Assembly: GCA_963741355.1 (NCBI GenBank)
Contig: CAVUIG010000009.1
Coordinates: 62,001 to 126,000, forward strand
Direction of reading: 5' to 3'
Length of the DNA stretch: 64,000 nucleotides
From: CAIWHR01 sp963741355
GTDB lineage: Bacteria > Pseudomonadota > Gammaproteobacteria > Burkholderiales > Casimicrobiaceae
A model generated the notes under the pieces. That model was not told the DNA's origin and did not search any database. It saw only the letters and a list, made by a program, of their open reading frames with translations. Both the position numbers and the translations under genes were made by a program. This document shows, in pieces, positions 28,013-36,801 of this stretch. Position 1 is the stretch's first letter, and every line of letters starts with the position of its first letter.

Positions 28013-29402
28013 TCATGGACGGTGGCCGGGATGCCGATGCCAGCGCAATTCGAATCCGGGGGCGCCGGCTTCGCTGCGGAACGTGGCCGCGATGCCCAAT
28101 CCGGGTACGCCGGCGAGGACGTCGCCGCACCAGACGAGCGGCAGGTCGTCGCGCTGCCAGCGGGGAATGCCGGCTTCCTGCAGCAATCGCTTCAGGGGGC
28201 GAGCCGAACGATCCTCGCCCAGGCGGATGCGCTCGCCGCCGACACGCGACCGGATGGTGACGGCGCCACTTCCCAGTGCGGCGGCGGCGAGCCCGGCGCC
28301 ATGTGCCGGCGCGAATTCGAGCACCCCGTGCGGCAACTCGACCGCGTTCTCGCCGTGCCACGGGAGGGCGAAGCGCGCGACGGGCGGCGAATGGACGCCG
28401 ATGCGGCCGCGGTGAATGCCGAGCACGACGCCGTCGTGCGCGAGCGTGACGCGCGCGTCCGGGGCGGCATGAGCCAGCTGATCGAGCATCGCCGCGAGCC
28501 GCGCCGACGACGGTGCGCGCAATTCGTGCTTGCGGAGGAACCAGCGCAACAGGTTGCGCGCGCGGTGCGGAGCCGCACGCGCCAGCATGGCGAGCGATTC
28601 ACGGGAAAGCGTCGTTCCGAGCAGAGGATCCTCGGCGATCGCGCCATGCGCGTCGTGCGCCGCCAGCTCGTCGGCCAGCAGTGCGGCCTCGGCCTGATGG
28701 CGCGCCGCGCGCACGAGCGTGCCCGGATAGCCGGGAAACGCCTGCGCGAGCCGCGGCGCGATCTCGTGACGCAGGAAATTTCGCCGGACGTCGGTGTCGT
28801 CGTTCGATTCGTCGTCGATCCATTCGAGCCGGCGGCCCTGCGCGCTCTCGACGATCTCCGCGCGCGACAACGCGAGGAACGGGCGCGCCAGCACGGGGCG
28901 CCCGGCCTCCTGCCGGCACGCGGGCATCGCGGCGAGGCCCTTCGGCCCGGCGCCGCGCAGCAGCTGCAGCAGCAGCGTTTCCGCCTGGTCGTCGGCGTGA
29001 TGCGCGAGCGCGATCACGTCGGCATCGCTGCCTGCGAACGCGGCGAAGCGCGCGGTGCGCGCGGCCGCCTCGAGGCTCTCCCCGGGCTGTCTTGCGACCG
29101 TTACCCGATGCACGACGAGCGGAATGCCACGCCGCGCACACTGCGCGCGGCAGAATTCGGCCCATGCGTCGGCGTTCGGGGAAAGCCCGTGATGGACGTG
29201 AACGGCCTCGAGCGCGATCGTCGCGTCGTCCTGCGCGCACGTTGCGAGCGCGTCGAGGAGCACCATGGAGTCGCAGCCGCCGGACAGGCCGATCGCGACG
29301 CGAAGCGGCTTGGTGCCCTGGCCGATGAGCCGCGACGGATTTCCAGGTCGGCAGCGCCGCGGCGATGGCGCGGGCGGCCGCGTCGGCGACAATTGACTGC
29401 AC
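28013..29402 (-). CDS. tilS: tRNA(Ile)-lysidine synthase TilS (frameshifted near the start)
   Basis: Essential enzyme that changes C34 to lysidine in the CAU anticodon of tRNA-Ile2 so it reads AUA. The PP-loop motif GLSGGCDSMVLL, the HVHHGLSPNAD and the HHADDQAETLLL segments are intact, with TilS substrate-binding and C-terminal domains. The first ~25 residues (VQSIVADAAARAI, GTG start at 29402) are in another frame, separated by one extra base near 29335. The corrected protein is about 462 residues. It follows accA by about 80 bases. Confidence 0.93.
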
Positions 29403-29481
29403 TGTCGAATCCTCGTCCGGCGCGCCGCATGCGGCGCGCGGCGTGACGTTGGGCGTATGGGCTGCGGGACCGCGGCGCGGA

Positions 29482-30450
29482 TCAACCGGCCGTGATCTCC
29501 TTGTATTTGCCATACGACAGCACCTTGTCCTCACGCATCTCGAGCAGCGTGTCGAGCGACTGCTCCTGCGCCTGCCGCAGCGCCTCCGTCAGCGCCTTCT
29601 TCAGCGTGACCATCATCGCCGCGTGGTCGCGATGCGCGCCGCCCAGCGGCTCGCCGATCACCTTGTCGATGAGGCCGAGCTGCTTCAGCCGGGGCGCGGT
29701 GATCCCGAGCGTCTCCGCGGCCTCGGCGGCGAAGTCGGCGGACTTCCAAAGGATGGACGCGCAGCCCTCGGGCGAGATCACCGAGTACGTCGCGTACTGC
29801 AGCATCAGCGTGATGTCGCCGATTGCGATCGCGAGCGCGCCACCCGATCCGCCTTCGCCGATGATCGTCACGATGATCGGCGTGCGCAGCCCCGCCATCT
29901 CGTACAGGTTCCGGCCGATCGCCTCCGACTGGCCGCGCTCCTCGGCGTCGATTCCGGGATAAGCGCCCGGCGTGTCGACGAACGTGAACAGCGGCAGCCC
30001 GAATTTCTCGGCGAGCTTCATGAGGCGCAGCGACTTGCGGTAGCCGTCCGGGCGCGGCATGCCGAAGTTGCGGTGGATCTTCTCCTTCGTGTCGCGGCCC
30101 TTCTGGTGGCCGATCACGACGCAGGGCTGGCCGTTGAAGCGGGCGAGGCCGCCGACGATCGCCGGGTCATCGGCGTAGCTGCGATCGCCGTGCAGCTCGC
30201 GGAAGTCGCTCATGAGCCCGCTGATGTAGTCGAGCGTGTACGGCCGCTGCGGGTGGCGCGCGACCTGCGCGATCTGCCACGAGGAGAGCTTCGAGTAGAT
30301 GTCCTTCGTGAGCTGCTGGCTCTTCTTCTGCAGCCGGTTGATCTCGTCCGAGATGTCGACCGCGGAATCCTCGTGCACGTAGCGAAGCTCGTCGATCTTG
30401 GCCTGCAGCTCGGCGATCGGCTGCTCGAATTCGAGGAAGGTCTGCTTCAT
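29482..30450 (-). CDS. accA: Acetyl-CoA carboxylase carboxyltransferase subunit alpha AccA
   Basis: Half of the carboxyltransferase of acetyl-CoA carboxylase, the committed step of fatty acid synthesis. At 322 residues it has the usual length, with an N-terminal helical region (LEFEQPIAELQAKIDEL), the core GHQKGRDTKEK, and the acyl-CoA site segments PGAYPGIDAEERGQSEAI and GEGGSGGALAI. Its frame is intact. accA next to tilS is a common betaproteobacterial order. Confidence 0.97.
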   Translation of the reverse strand: MKQTFLEFEQPIAELQAKIDELRYVHEDSAVDISDEINRLQKKSQQLTKDIYSKLSSWQIAQVARHPQRPYTLDYISGLMSDFRELHGDRSYADDPAIVGGLARFNGQPCVVIGHQKGRDTKEKIHRNFGMPRPDGYRKSLRLMKLAEKFGLPLFTFVDTPGAYPGIDAEERGQSEAIGRNLYEMAGLRTPIIVTIIGEGGSGGALAIAIGDITLMLQYATYSVISPEGCASILWKSADFAAEAAETLGITAPRLKQLGLIDKVIGEPLGGAHRDHAAMMVTLKKALTEALRQAQEQSLDTLLEMREDKVLSYGKYKEITAG

Positions 30451-30593
30451 GGATGCGCTGCCGGAATGCGATGCCGGGCATCATAGCAAACGCGAGGCCC
30501 GCGGCATCACGTCGCCGGACGCCGGCGCGCAGGCATTCCCTCCCTCGCTCGCGCGGGGCCGATGCGCCATTTCAGGCGCGATCGGTCGGTGCA

Positions 30594-31511
30594 TCAGGGG
30601 CCGGGGGCCGCCCGCGGCGCATCGGTCTCCTCGCGGCCCGTGCGCATCGAGCGCCACGCGGCGTAGGACTCGTTGGCAATCACGGCGGCGAGCACGATCA
30701 CGCCACCGGCGAGTGCGGCGTCATCGGGGCGCTCTCCCATGAAGGCCCAGACCCACAGCGGGCCCATGATCGGCTCCAGCAACGCAAGCAGGCCGAGCTC
30801 GGTCGCCGACAGGTGCCGCGACGCCGCGGTGGCGAGCAGGCATCCGGCGCCGAGCTGGACGCAGCCCATCAGCGCGAGGATGGCGAGGTCGCGACCGGTG
30901 GCGGCAAAAGGCGGCGAGAGCGCCAGCGCCACCACGAGCGAGACGACACCGGCGACCAGCACCTGCGGCAGCATGTCGATCCGCGCGTGGTACTTGCGCA
31001 GCACGGTCAACTGTCCCGCAAAGCAGCACGAGACGCCGAGCGCGAGCAGATTGCCGGTGAGACGGCCGGCGTCGAGCGAGTCGGCGAACATCACGACGAT
31101 CCCGGCGAAGGCGACGCCGATGGCGGTCCACGTCCGCGCGGGAACGTGCTCGCCGAGGATCAGCCGGCCGGCGAGCGCCGCGAGGAACGGCGACACGCTC
31201 ATCAGCACGAACGTGTTGGCGACCGTCGTGTGCGTCAGCGAGCCGATGAAGAAGAAGAACGTGCCGGCGAGGAAGAGCCCCGCGAGCAATCCCGGCCGCC
31301 CGACCGCGACCACCGCCGCGGGCATCCTTCGGCCGTGCATGACCGTCAGCACGCCGATGACGAACGCGGCCATGAAAAGGCTGCGCCAGAACACGATCTC
31401 CCAGGCATTGGTGATCGACAGCGCGCGCACGAGAATGCCGCCCGAGGACCAGCAGACCGCGGCGACGATCATGAAGACGATGGCGCGGCGGTGGCGGGCG
31501 GCGGGGGACAC
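30594..31511 (-). CDS. EamA/DMT-family permease
   Basis: A 305-residue membrane protein with about ten hydrophobic segments in two EamA repeats, the layout of the drug/metabolite transporter superfamily. The second repeat ends LGLLALLEPIMGPLWVWAFMGERP, a strong EamA signature. Both termini are probably cytoplasmic. The substrate is unknown; relatives export amino acids or metabolites. No functional link to the neighbours is apparent. Confidence 0.9.
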   Translation of the reverse strand: MSPAARHRRAIVFMIVAAVCWSSGGILVRALSITNAWEIVFWRSLFMAAFVIGVLTVMHGRRMPAAVVAVGRPGLLAGLFLAGTFFFFIGSLTHTTVANTFVLMSVSPFLAALAGRLILGEHVPARTWTAIGVAFAGIVVMFADSLDAGRLTGNLLALGVSCCFAGQLTVLRKYHARIDMLPQVLVAGVVSLVVALALSPPFAATGRDLAILALMGCVQLGAGCLLATAASRHLSATELGLLALLEPIMGPLWVWAFMGERPDDAALAGGVIVLAAVIANESYAAWRSMRTGREETDAPRAAPGP

Positions 31512-31650
31512 GGTGGACGCGGCGGGAGCGCAGCGAGCGAAAACGCCGGCGCGTGCCGGCGTTCACAACGGACCATGGCATCCTACCAGAACGCCGCGCG
31601 CGGTTGCGCCGATGTCTGCGAGGCGCCGCCGGCGACGCGGCGACGCGACG

Positions 31651-32164
31651 TTAGCGATCGGCGCGAAGCATCTCGAGGTGCGGGATGCCGTCCTCGAGGA
31701 AGGGCTCCGACACGGTGCGAAAGCCCAGCTCCGCATAGAAGTGCTCGAGACGCTGCTGTGCGGCGATGCGCACGGGACGACCGGGCCACGCCGCGGCGGT
31801 CCGTGCGATGCCCTCGGCCATCACGATGCGACCGAGCCCGACGCCGCGCCACGGCGGAACGGTGAGCACGCGGCCGATCGAGGGCTCGGCATATTTCGCG
31901 CCGGGATCGATGACGCGCAAATAGGCGGCGAGCGACGGGCTGGCGTCATCGCACCCACCCCAGGAGATGCCACGCCGAGAGGTCGAGACCGTCGGCATCC
32001 TGGAATGCGCACTGCTGCTCCACCGCGAACACCTGCTGTCGGGCCGCCAGCGCGGCATAGATCTCGAATGGAGAGAGATCGGCCATCCGCGACCACTGCC
32101 AGCGGCAGGTCGCGACGACGGCGCGGGGCGCTTCGGTCGACGATGACTCCATCGCGCGAAACAT
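31651..32164 (-). CDS. ElaA-type GNAT acetyltransferase (frameshifted)
   Basis: GNAT-fold N-acetyltransferase similar to ElaA. The N-terminal half has RQQVFAVEQQCAFQDADGLDLSAWHLLGW; after one extra G near 31945 the protein continues LAAYLRVIDPGAKYAEPSIGRVLTVPPWRGVGLGRIVM, with the acetyl-CoA loop RGVGLGR, and ends FYAELGFRTVSEPFLEDGIPHLEM. The corrected length is about 170 residues. The start may be 32164, 32152 or an internal ATG near 32086. The acceptor is unknown. Confidence 0.85.
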
Positions 32165-32229
32165 ACCGCACGCGATCCGCGGCGTCGATCATCGGGGCGT
32201 TCAGCATGACTTGGCAACGTGCACGTGGT

Positions 32230-32682
32230 TCAGCCCGGCTGCGCATCCGCAATCGGGAGCTTGCATCCCATCGCCGCGGCGATCAGCGCGAAATCGTCGG
32301 GCGGAACCTTGATGAAGCCGAAGCGAAACGCCGCCCCCCAGTGCGCCTTGTTGCGAATGAACGTCAATGCGTCGATCAGCGGCCGGATCGGCGCCGGCGC
32401 GGCCGGCAAGTAGTCGACATCGATGCGGAACGGGCCCGGTCCTGCGCCGCCTTCGGCGCGATAGACGATTCCGCTGCGCACACGGCCGATCGCGGTGAAG
32501 GCCTGCAGCGGCAGGCCTTCGGGCCATTCCGTGCGCGGCGAATAGACGGCGTAGAAGTCGCCCGCGCGCATCCGCTCCAGCGGGCCCGCCTTGCCGTAAC
32601 CGACTTCGGCGAACCCGCCGGCAATGCCCGTGAGGGCGCTTTTCTGGGCGACGGCCGCGATCCAGTAACGCGGTGCATCCAT
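32230..32682 (-). CDS. EVE domain-containing protein (UPF0310)
   Basis: A 150-residue single-domain EVE protein, a PUA-like fold that binds modified bases or RNA in other family members. Visible hallmarks are RYWIAAVAQ at the start, GGFAEVGYGKAGPLERMRAGDFYAVYSPR and the C-terminal FIRNKAHWGAAFRFGFIKVP. AAGGAG lies six bases before the ATG. Its natural ligand is not known; stand-alone EVE proteins occur beside modification or restriction genes elsewhere, but none is visible here. Confidence 0.9.
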   Translation of the reverse strand: MDAPRYWIAAVAQKSALTGIAGGFAEVGYGKAGPLERMRAGDFYAVYSPRTEWPEGLPLQAFTAIGRVRSGIVYRAEGGAGPGPFRIDVDYLPAAPAPIRPLIDALTFIRNKAHWGAAFRFGFIKVPPDDFALIAAAMGCKLPIADAQPG

Positions 32683-32715
32683 GCATGACTCCTTCGACTG
32701 GAAAGGTGGAGACGG

Positions 32716-33294
32716 TCATCCGGCGTGCGTCGCGAGCTCGCGCGGGTCGATCACCTCGATGCGCACGGGGCGGCAATGCCACGGTGCGATCGGAACCCGG
32801 AGCGGCGCGACGCCGCGCCGCAGGACTTCGGCGGTGAGTGCGCCGGCCGCCATCAGGGCGATGCCGCCTGAGGCAAGCGACGGAGCGATTCCCGCCACGG
32901 CGGCACCCGCGATGGCGAGGCTCGAATGCGCGACCCACGCCAGTGCCTGCGCCGCGGCGAATGCCGACGCGCCGGCGATTGCCAGCCAGGTCCCGAAGCG
33001 CGGCAGGCCGAGGAAGCGCATCCGACCGCGCTGCGCATGGCGTGCGAGCGCGATCGCCGGGAAGGCGAGCGCAATTGCGCTTCCGGCGAGCGCGAGCGCA
33101 TAGCCCGCGACCTGCGCGACCGCCAGCCATGCGGGGCCGATCGCAAGATGGGCGCGCGGGACGAGCGCTGCCGCGAGCCGGGGCGCGACGTCGATCATCA
33201 GCGCCGCCTGCAGCAAGGCGAGCGCCGCGAGATACGCCGCGCGGTCGAGCCGATGCCGCAGTCGCATGAACGGAAGTGCCAACGCGAATTTCAT
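32716..33294 (-). CDS. Hypothetical multi-pass membrane protein
   Basis: I do not recognise a family. The 192-residue product has four hydrophobic segments (about residues 18-34, 52-82, 100-120, 123-150) rich in Ala and a short C-terminal soluble part with WHCRPVRIEVIDPRELATHAG. It lies 33 bases upstream of the EVE gene on the same strand and could share its transcript. Base composition is like the neighbours. Confidence 0.6.
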   Translation of the reverse strand: MKFALALPFMRLRHRLDRAAYLAALALLQAALMIDVAPRLAAALVPRAHLAIGPAWLAVAQVAGYALALAGSAIALAFPAIALARHAQRGRMRFLGLPRFGTWLAIAGASAFAAAQALAWVAHSSLAIAGAAVAGIAPSLASGGIALMAAGALTAEVLRRGVAPLRVPIAPWHCRPVRIEVIDPRELATHAG

Positions 33295-33424
33295 TCAGCG
33301 CTCCGATAGGAGTGCGGGCGCGGACCGAAGCGCCCGCGAGCCATGTCGGCATTTTCGGAAGCCCTGCGCAGGCGCGCCATCGTCCGGATGGCCGATGCCG
33401 GCATTGCGTCGCGCGATCAGCGCG

Positions 33425-33877
33425 TCAAAAGATGAACGGAATGACGCGCCGGGTCTTCTGCGCGTACGCCGCGTAGCCGGGGTGCAGCGCGTGGAGCGCG
33501 CGTTCCTCGACGCGGGATTTTGCGTGCAGGACGATGGCGAGGCCGAGCCATGCGGTGACGCGCGCGAGATCGGCGGCGCGCCACGCGGAGAAGTCCGCAT
33601 ATCCGGCGACGAATCCCGCGGTCGCGACGAGCACCGCGAGGTACATCGGATGGCGGATGTAGCGGTACGGGCCGCCGGTCACGAGATGCCCGCCCGATTT
33701 CGGCTCGGGGCGGATGTTGAAATTGCCGAGCCGGTTGGCGCTCAACGCCCATGCGCCGAGTGCCGCGGCGGCAACGACCGGAAGCGTCGCCGCGACGTGC
33801 CATCCGGCCGCGCCGACCGGCAGCACGATCGCGCCGATCAGCGCGAATTGCAGCGTGACGAGCGCGACGGAACGCAT
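33425..33877 (-). CDS. Isoprenylcysteine-carboxylmethyltransferase-like membrane methyltransferase
   Basis: About 150 residues with three or four membrane spans and the SAM-binding C-terminal motif of the ICMT/PEMT group: GGPYRYIRHPMYLAVL followed by EERALHALHPGYAAYAQKTRRVIPFI. It would methylate a membrane lipid or isoprenoid-type acceptor, not identified. A TTG at 33892 is an alternative start; the ATG at 33877 has an AGGGCGGG stretch just upstream. It starts 18 bases after the stop of the secreted modular protein. Confidence 0.87.
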   Translation of the reverse strand: MRSVALVTLQFALIGAIVLPVGAAGWHVAATLPVVAAAALGAWALSANRLGNFNIRPEPKSGGHLVTGGPYRYIRHPMYLAVLVATAGFVAGYADFSAWRAADLARVTAWLGLAIVLHAKSRVEERALHALHPGYAAYAQKTRRVIPFIF

Positions 33878-33895
33878 CCCGCCCTCGCGCAATCG

Positions 33896-35482
33896 TCACT
33901 GGCAGGTCGTGGCGCCGTTGGCGGAGAACAGGAAACGCGTGATCGACTTGGTCTGATCGACGGCGGGCAGGTTGCCGGCTGCCGTTGGTCACGTAGTGGA
34001 AGCTCGCGTGTTGCCGTCGGTGAACGTCACCGTCGCCGTTCCCACCGTCGGAATCGGCTGCACCACGTCGCTCGCCTTGTAGTTGTCGAAGCGCGGCCCC
34101 GACGTGCGGGTGATCGGCCCGGTGAAGACGTTCCCCGCGCCCTTCTGCATCAGCGCCGAGAGCCACAGCGGCGCATTGTTGCCGGCGACCTTCGCGTCAT
34201 AGGTGTACCAGGTGGCGAACAGCAGATTGCCCTGGTGCGCGAAGTTGATCCCCCAGCCCGATTCGGTCGGGACCCACCACAGATCCTGGTAGTTGGTCGC
34301 CCCCGCGAGATTCGCGCTGGCGCTGTAGGTGCAGGTGGGCTGCGCGCCGCCCAGGCTGAACCGGGTGATCGGCTTCGACTGGTCGATGTTGGCCGCGCCG
34401 CCGGCGCTGATCTGGTAGGCGAAGGTGCCGTTGTTGGCATCGGTGAAGGTGACGGTGCCGGTGCCGACCTTGCCGGGGCTTCCCGATGCCGACGAAGTTG
34501 TTGAACGGCGGCCCGACGTCGACATTGACGTCGCCGCTGTAGGCGTTGCGGGTGGCCGTGGTGCGGGTCGCGAGCATCGACAGCCAGTAGGCGTTGCCGG
34601 CCGTGTCATAGGTGTACCAGGTCGCGAAGACCTGGTCGCCCTGAGTGCGCGAAGTTCACACCCCAGTACGGTTCGTCGGACTTCCACCAGAGGCCCTGGT
34701 AGTTGGCCGCGGCCGGCGTCGATGCCGCGCCAACCCGAGCGACCGCGTCCGCTTCCCCGTCGACGAAGATCGCGAGCGTCAGCCCGTCGGCGGACACCTT
34801 GAACGTCATTGGGGCCGAGGTTCGACAACCCCCATTCTGCCGTTGGTATCGACGTACGGCGCCGGCGTTCTGGCTCGACGTCAGAACTCCGGTGGCCGGG
34901 TTCCAGGTATAGGTGCCGTGCTCGATGCCGGCGTTGGCCGCTCGGGTCATCCGTGCCGGTGGAATGCCGTCCTGGGCCATCGAAATAGACGCCATTCGGG
35001 AGAAAGACGATGACGAACGAGCTGTTGTCGGTGACGGCCGAGGCGCCTGCCCCAGGCGCCCACGATCGGGCTCGCGCCCGTCACGCGATTGACGGATAAT
35101 CGGGCCCTGCCGCCAGGAATGTTGGCCGTCGCTGTGTCGCCCGAAATGCTGAGCGGTAGTTCCGGAAAGCCCGCTCGAGGCCCGACAGCCCGGTATCGCC
35201 GTTGAGATCCTGGATCACGTTGACCGCGAGTGCGCCGGTCGCCGGATCCCATGTGTAGGTGCCGCGCTCGAAGCCGTCGAAGCCGTGCGGTGCCTCGGAG
35301 ACCGTGGCATTCTGGATCTGGATGAAGTAGCCGTTGGCGAAGAACACGAGCACCGAGGCGCCCTCGGCAGTAGTGTCCTGGCCGGTCTCCGTCCAGGCGC
35401 CGACGATGGATTGGGCCGACGCCTGCGGGGTTGCCAACAGGCCGAAAAGGGCAACAAGGACGTACATGACGCAGGATTTCAT
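33896..35482 (-). CDS. Secreted modular protein with two pairs of repeats (many frameshifts)
   Basis: Reconstructed from several frames, this is about 528 residues. A signal peptide (MKSCVMYVLVALFGLLATPQASAQ) is followed by two copies of a module with IVGAW at its start and GTYTW(D/N)PATG in the middle, then two copies of another module with LWW, ESGWGINFAHQG or PYWGVNFAHSG, FATWYTYD and, towards the end, VTFTDxNN...QSKPITRF. The second module is widespread in secreted proteins of unknown role in proteobacteria. At least six frame changes occur (near 35130, 35045, 34975, 34820, 34640, 34485, 34010), so it may be a decaying gene or badly sequenced. No catalytic motif was found. Confidence 0.65.
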
Positions 35483-35708
35483 CTTCTTCTCCCTTCGGTT
35501 GGGCGTCTACGCGCTGTTTACCGGCGAATTTCCGGAAATCTTTCCACCATGAAGAGCAGATCGTCAAGATGAAAATTCACATCGTCACGCCGACCGGGCA
35601 ATGGTCGCGAGGCGGCAGGCATGCCGATTGGGCGAGTGCACGCGCGGACCGAGCTCATTGGCCGGCGGCCGTGCCTGGCCTAGAATCGGTCCTTCCGAAG
35701 GAGGGACG

Positions 35709-36774
35709 ATGAGCGCTCACCGCATCGCAGTGATCCCCGGGGACGGCATCGGGAAGGAAGTCATGCCGGAAGGGATGCGCGCGCTCGAAGCGGCCGGACG
35801 CCGCTTCGGCATCGCCCTCGAATGGCACGAGTTCGCGTGGGACTGCGATCACTACGTGAAGCATGGCCGGATGATGCCGGAAAACTGGTTCGACGTGCTG
35901 CAGCCGCACGCCGCGATCTATTACGGCGCGGTCGGCTGGCCGGCGACGGTGCCCGACCACGTCTCGCTCTGGGGTTCGCTGATCCAGTTCCGCCGCCGCT
36001 TCGACCAGTACGTGAACCTTCGCCCGTGCCGGCTGATGCCCGGCATCCCGACGCCGCTCGCGAACCGCAAGCCCGGCGACATCGACTTCGTCGTCGTGCG
36101 CGAGAACACCGAGGGCGAGTACTCGTCGGTCGGCGGCCGCATGTACGAGGGCACCGAGCGCGAGGTGGTGTTCCAGGAGACGGTCTTCTCGCGCAAGGGA
36201 GTGGACCGGATCATGAAGTTCGCGTTCGAGCTCGCGGGCAAGCGCCCCAAGCGTCACCTGACCTCGGCGACCAAGTCGAACGGCATCTCGATCACGATGC
36301 CCTACTGGGACGAGCGCTTCCGCGCGATGGCCACACGCTATCCGGGCATCCGCACCGACCAGTTCCACATCGACATCCTCACCTCGCATTTCGTGCGCTA
36401 CCCGGACCGCTTCGACGTCGTCGTCGGCTCGAATCTCTTCGGCGACATCCTGTCCGACCTGGGCCCCGCGGTGTGCGGGACGATCGGCATCGCGCCGTCG
36501 GCCAACATCAATCCCGAGCGGGACTACCCGTCGCTGTTCGAGCCGGTGCACGGCTCCGCGCCCGACATCGCCGGCAAGGGCATCGCCAATCCGATCGGGC
36601 AGATCTGGTCCGGCGCGCTGATGCTGGAGCATCTCGGGTCACGCCGATGCGGGCGCGGCGGTGGTGCGCGCGATCGAGCGGGTGCTCGCCGATCCCGCGG
36701 CGCCGCGCACGCCCGACATGGGCGGCACCGCGACGACGGCGGAATTGGGCAAGGCGATCGCTGCCGCGATCTAG
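35709..36774 (+). CDS. Tartrate/D-malate-type decarboxylating dehydrogenase (frameshifted near the end)
   Basis: Member of the isocitrate/isopropylmalate dehydrogenase family, about 354 residues. PGDGIGKEV at the N-terminus, the substrate-site RENTEGEYSSVGGR, TKSNGISITM and GSNLFGDILSDLGPA are intact; the GAVGWPATVPDHVSLWG stretch points to the tartrate dehydrogenase/D-malate dehydrogenase subgroup rather than LeuB. An extra G near 36638 breaks the frame; the corrected tail reads GHADAGAAVVRAIERVLADP and stops at 36774. AAGGAGG precedes the ATG. Confidence 0.92.
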
Positions 36775-36778
36775 GAGT

Positions 36779-36801
36779 CCGCCGCGGTCCTAGCGCGGCG
36801 G
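36779..36801. terminator. Hairpin between convergent genes
   Basis: An 8-base-pair perfect stem (36779-36786 with 36794-36801, CCGCCGCG type) with a 7-base loop fills the 15-base gap and the stop of the next gene. It could end transcription from both sides. There is no T-run, so intrinsic termination would be weak. Confidence 0.35.
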
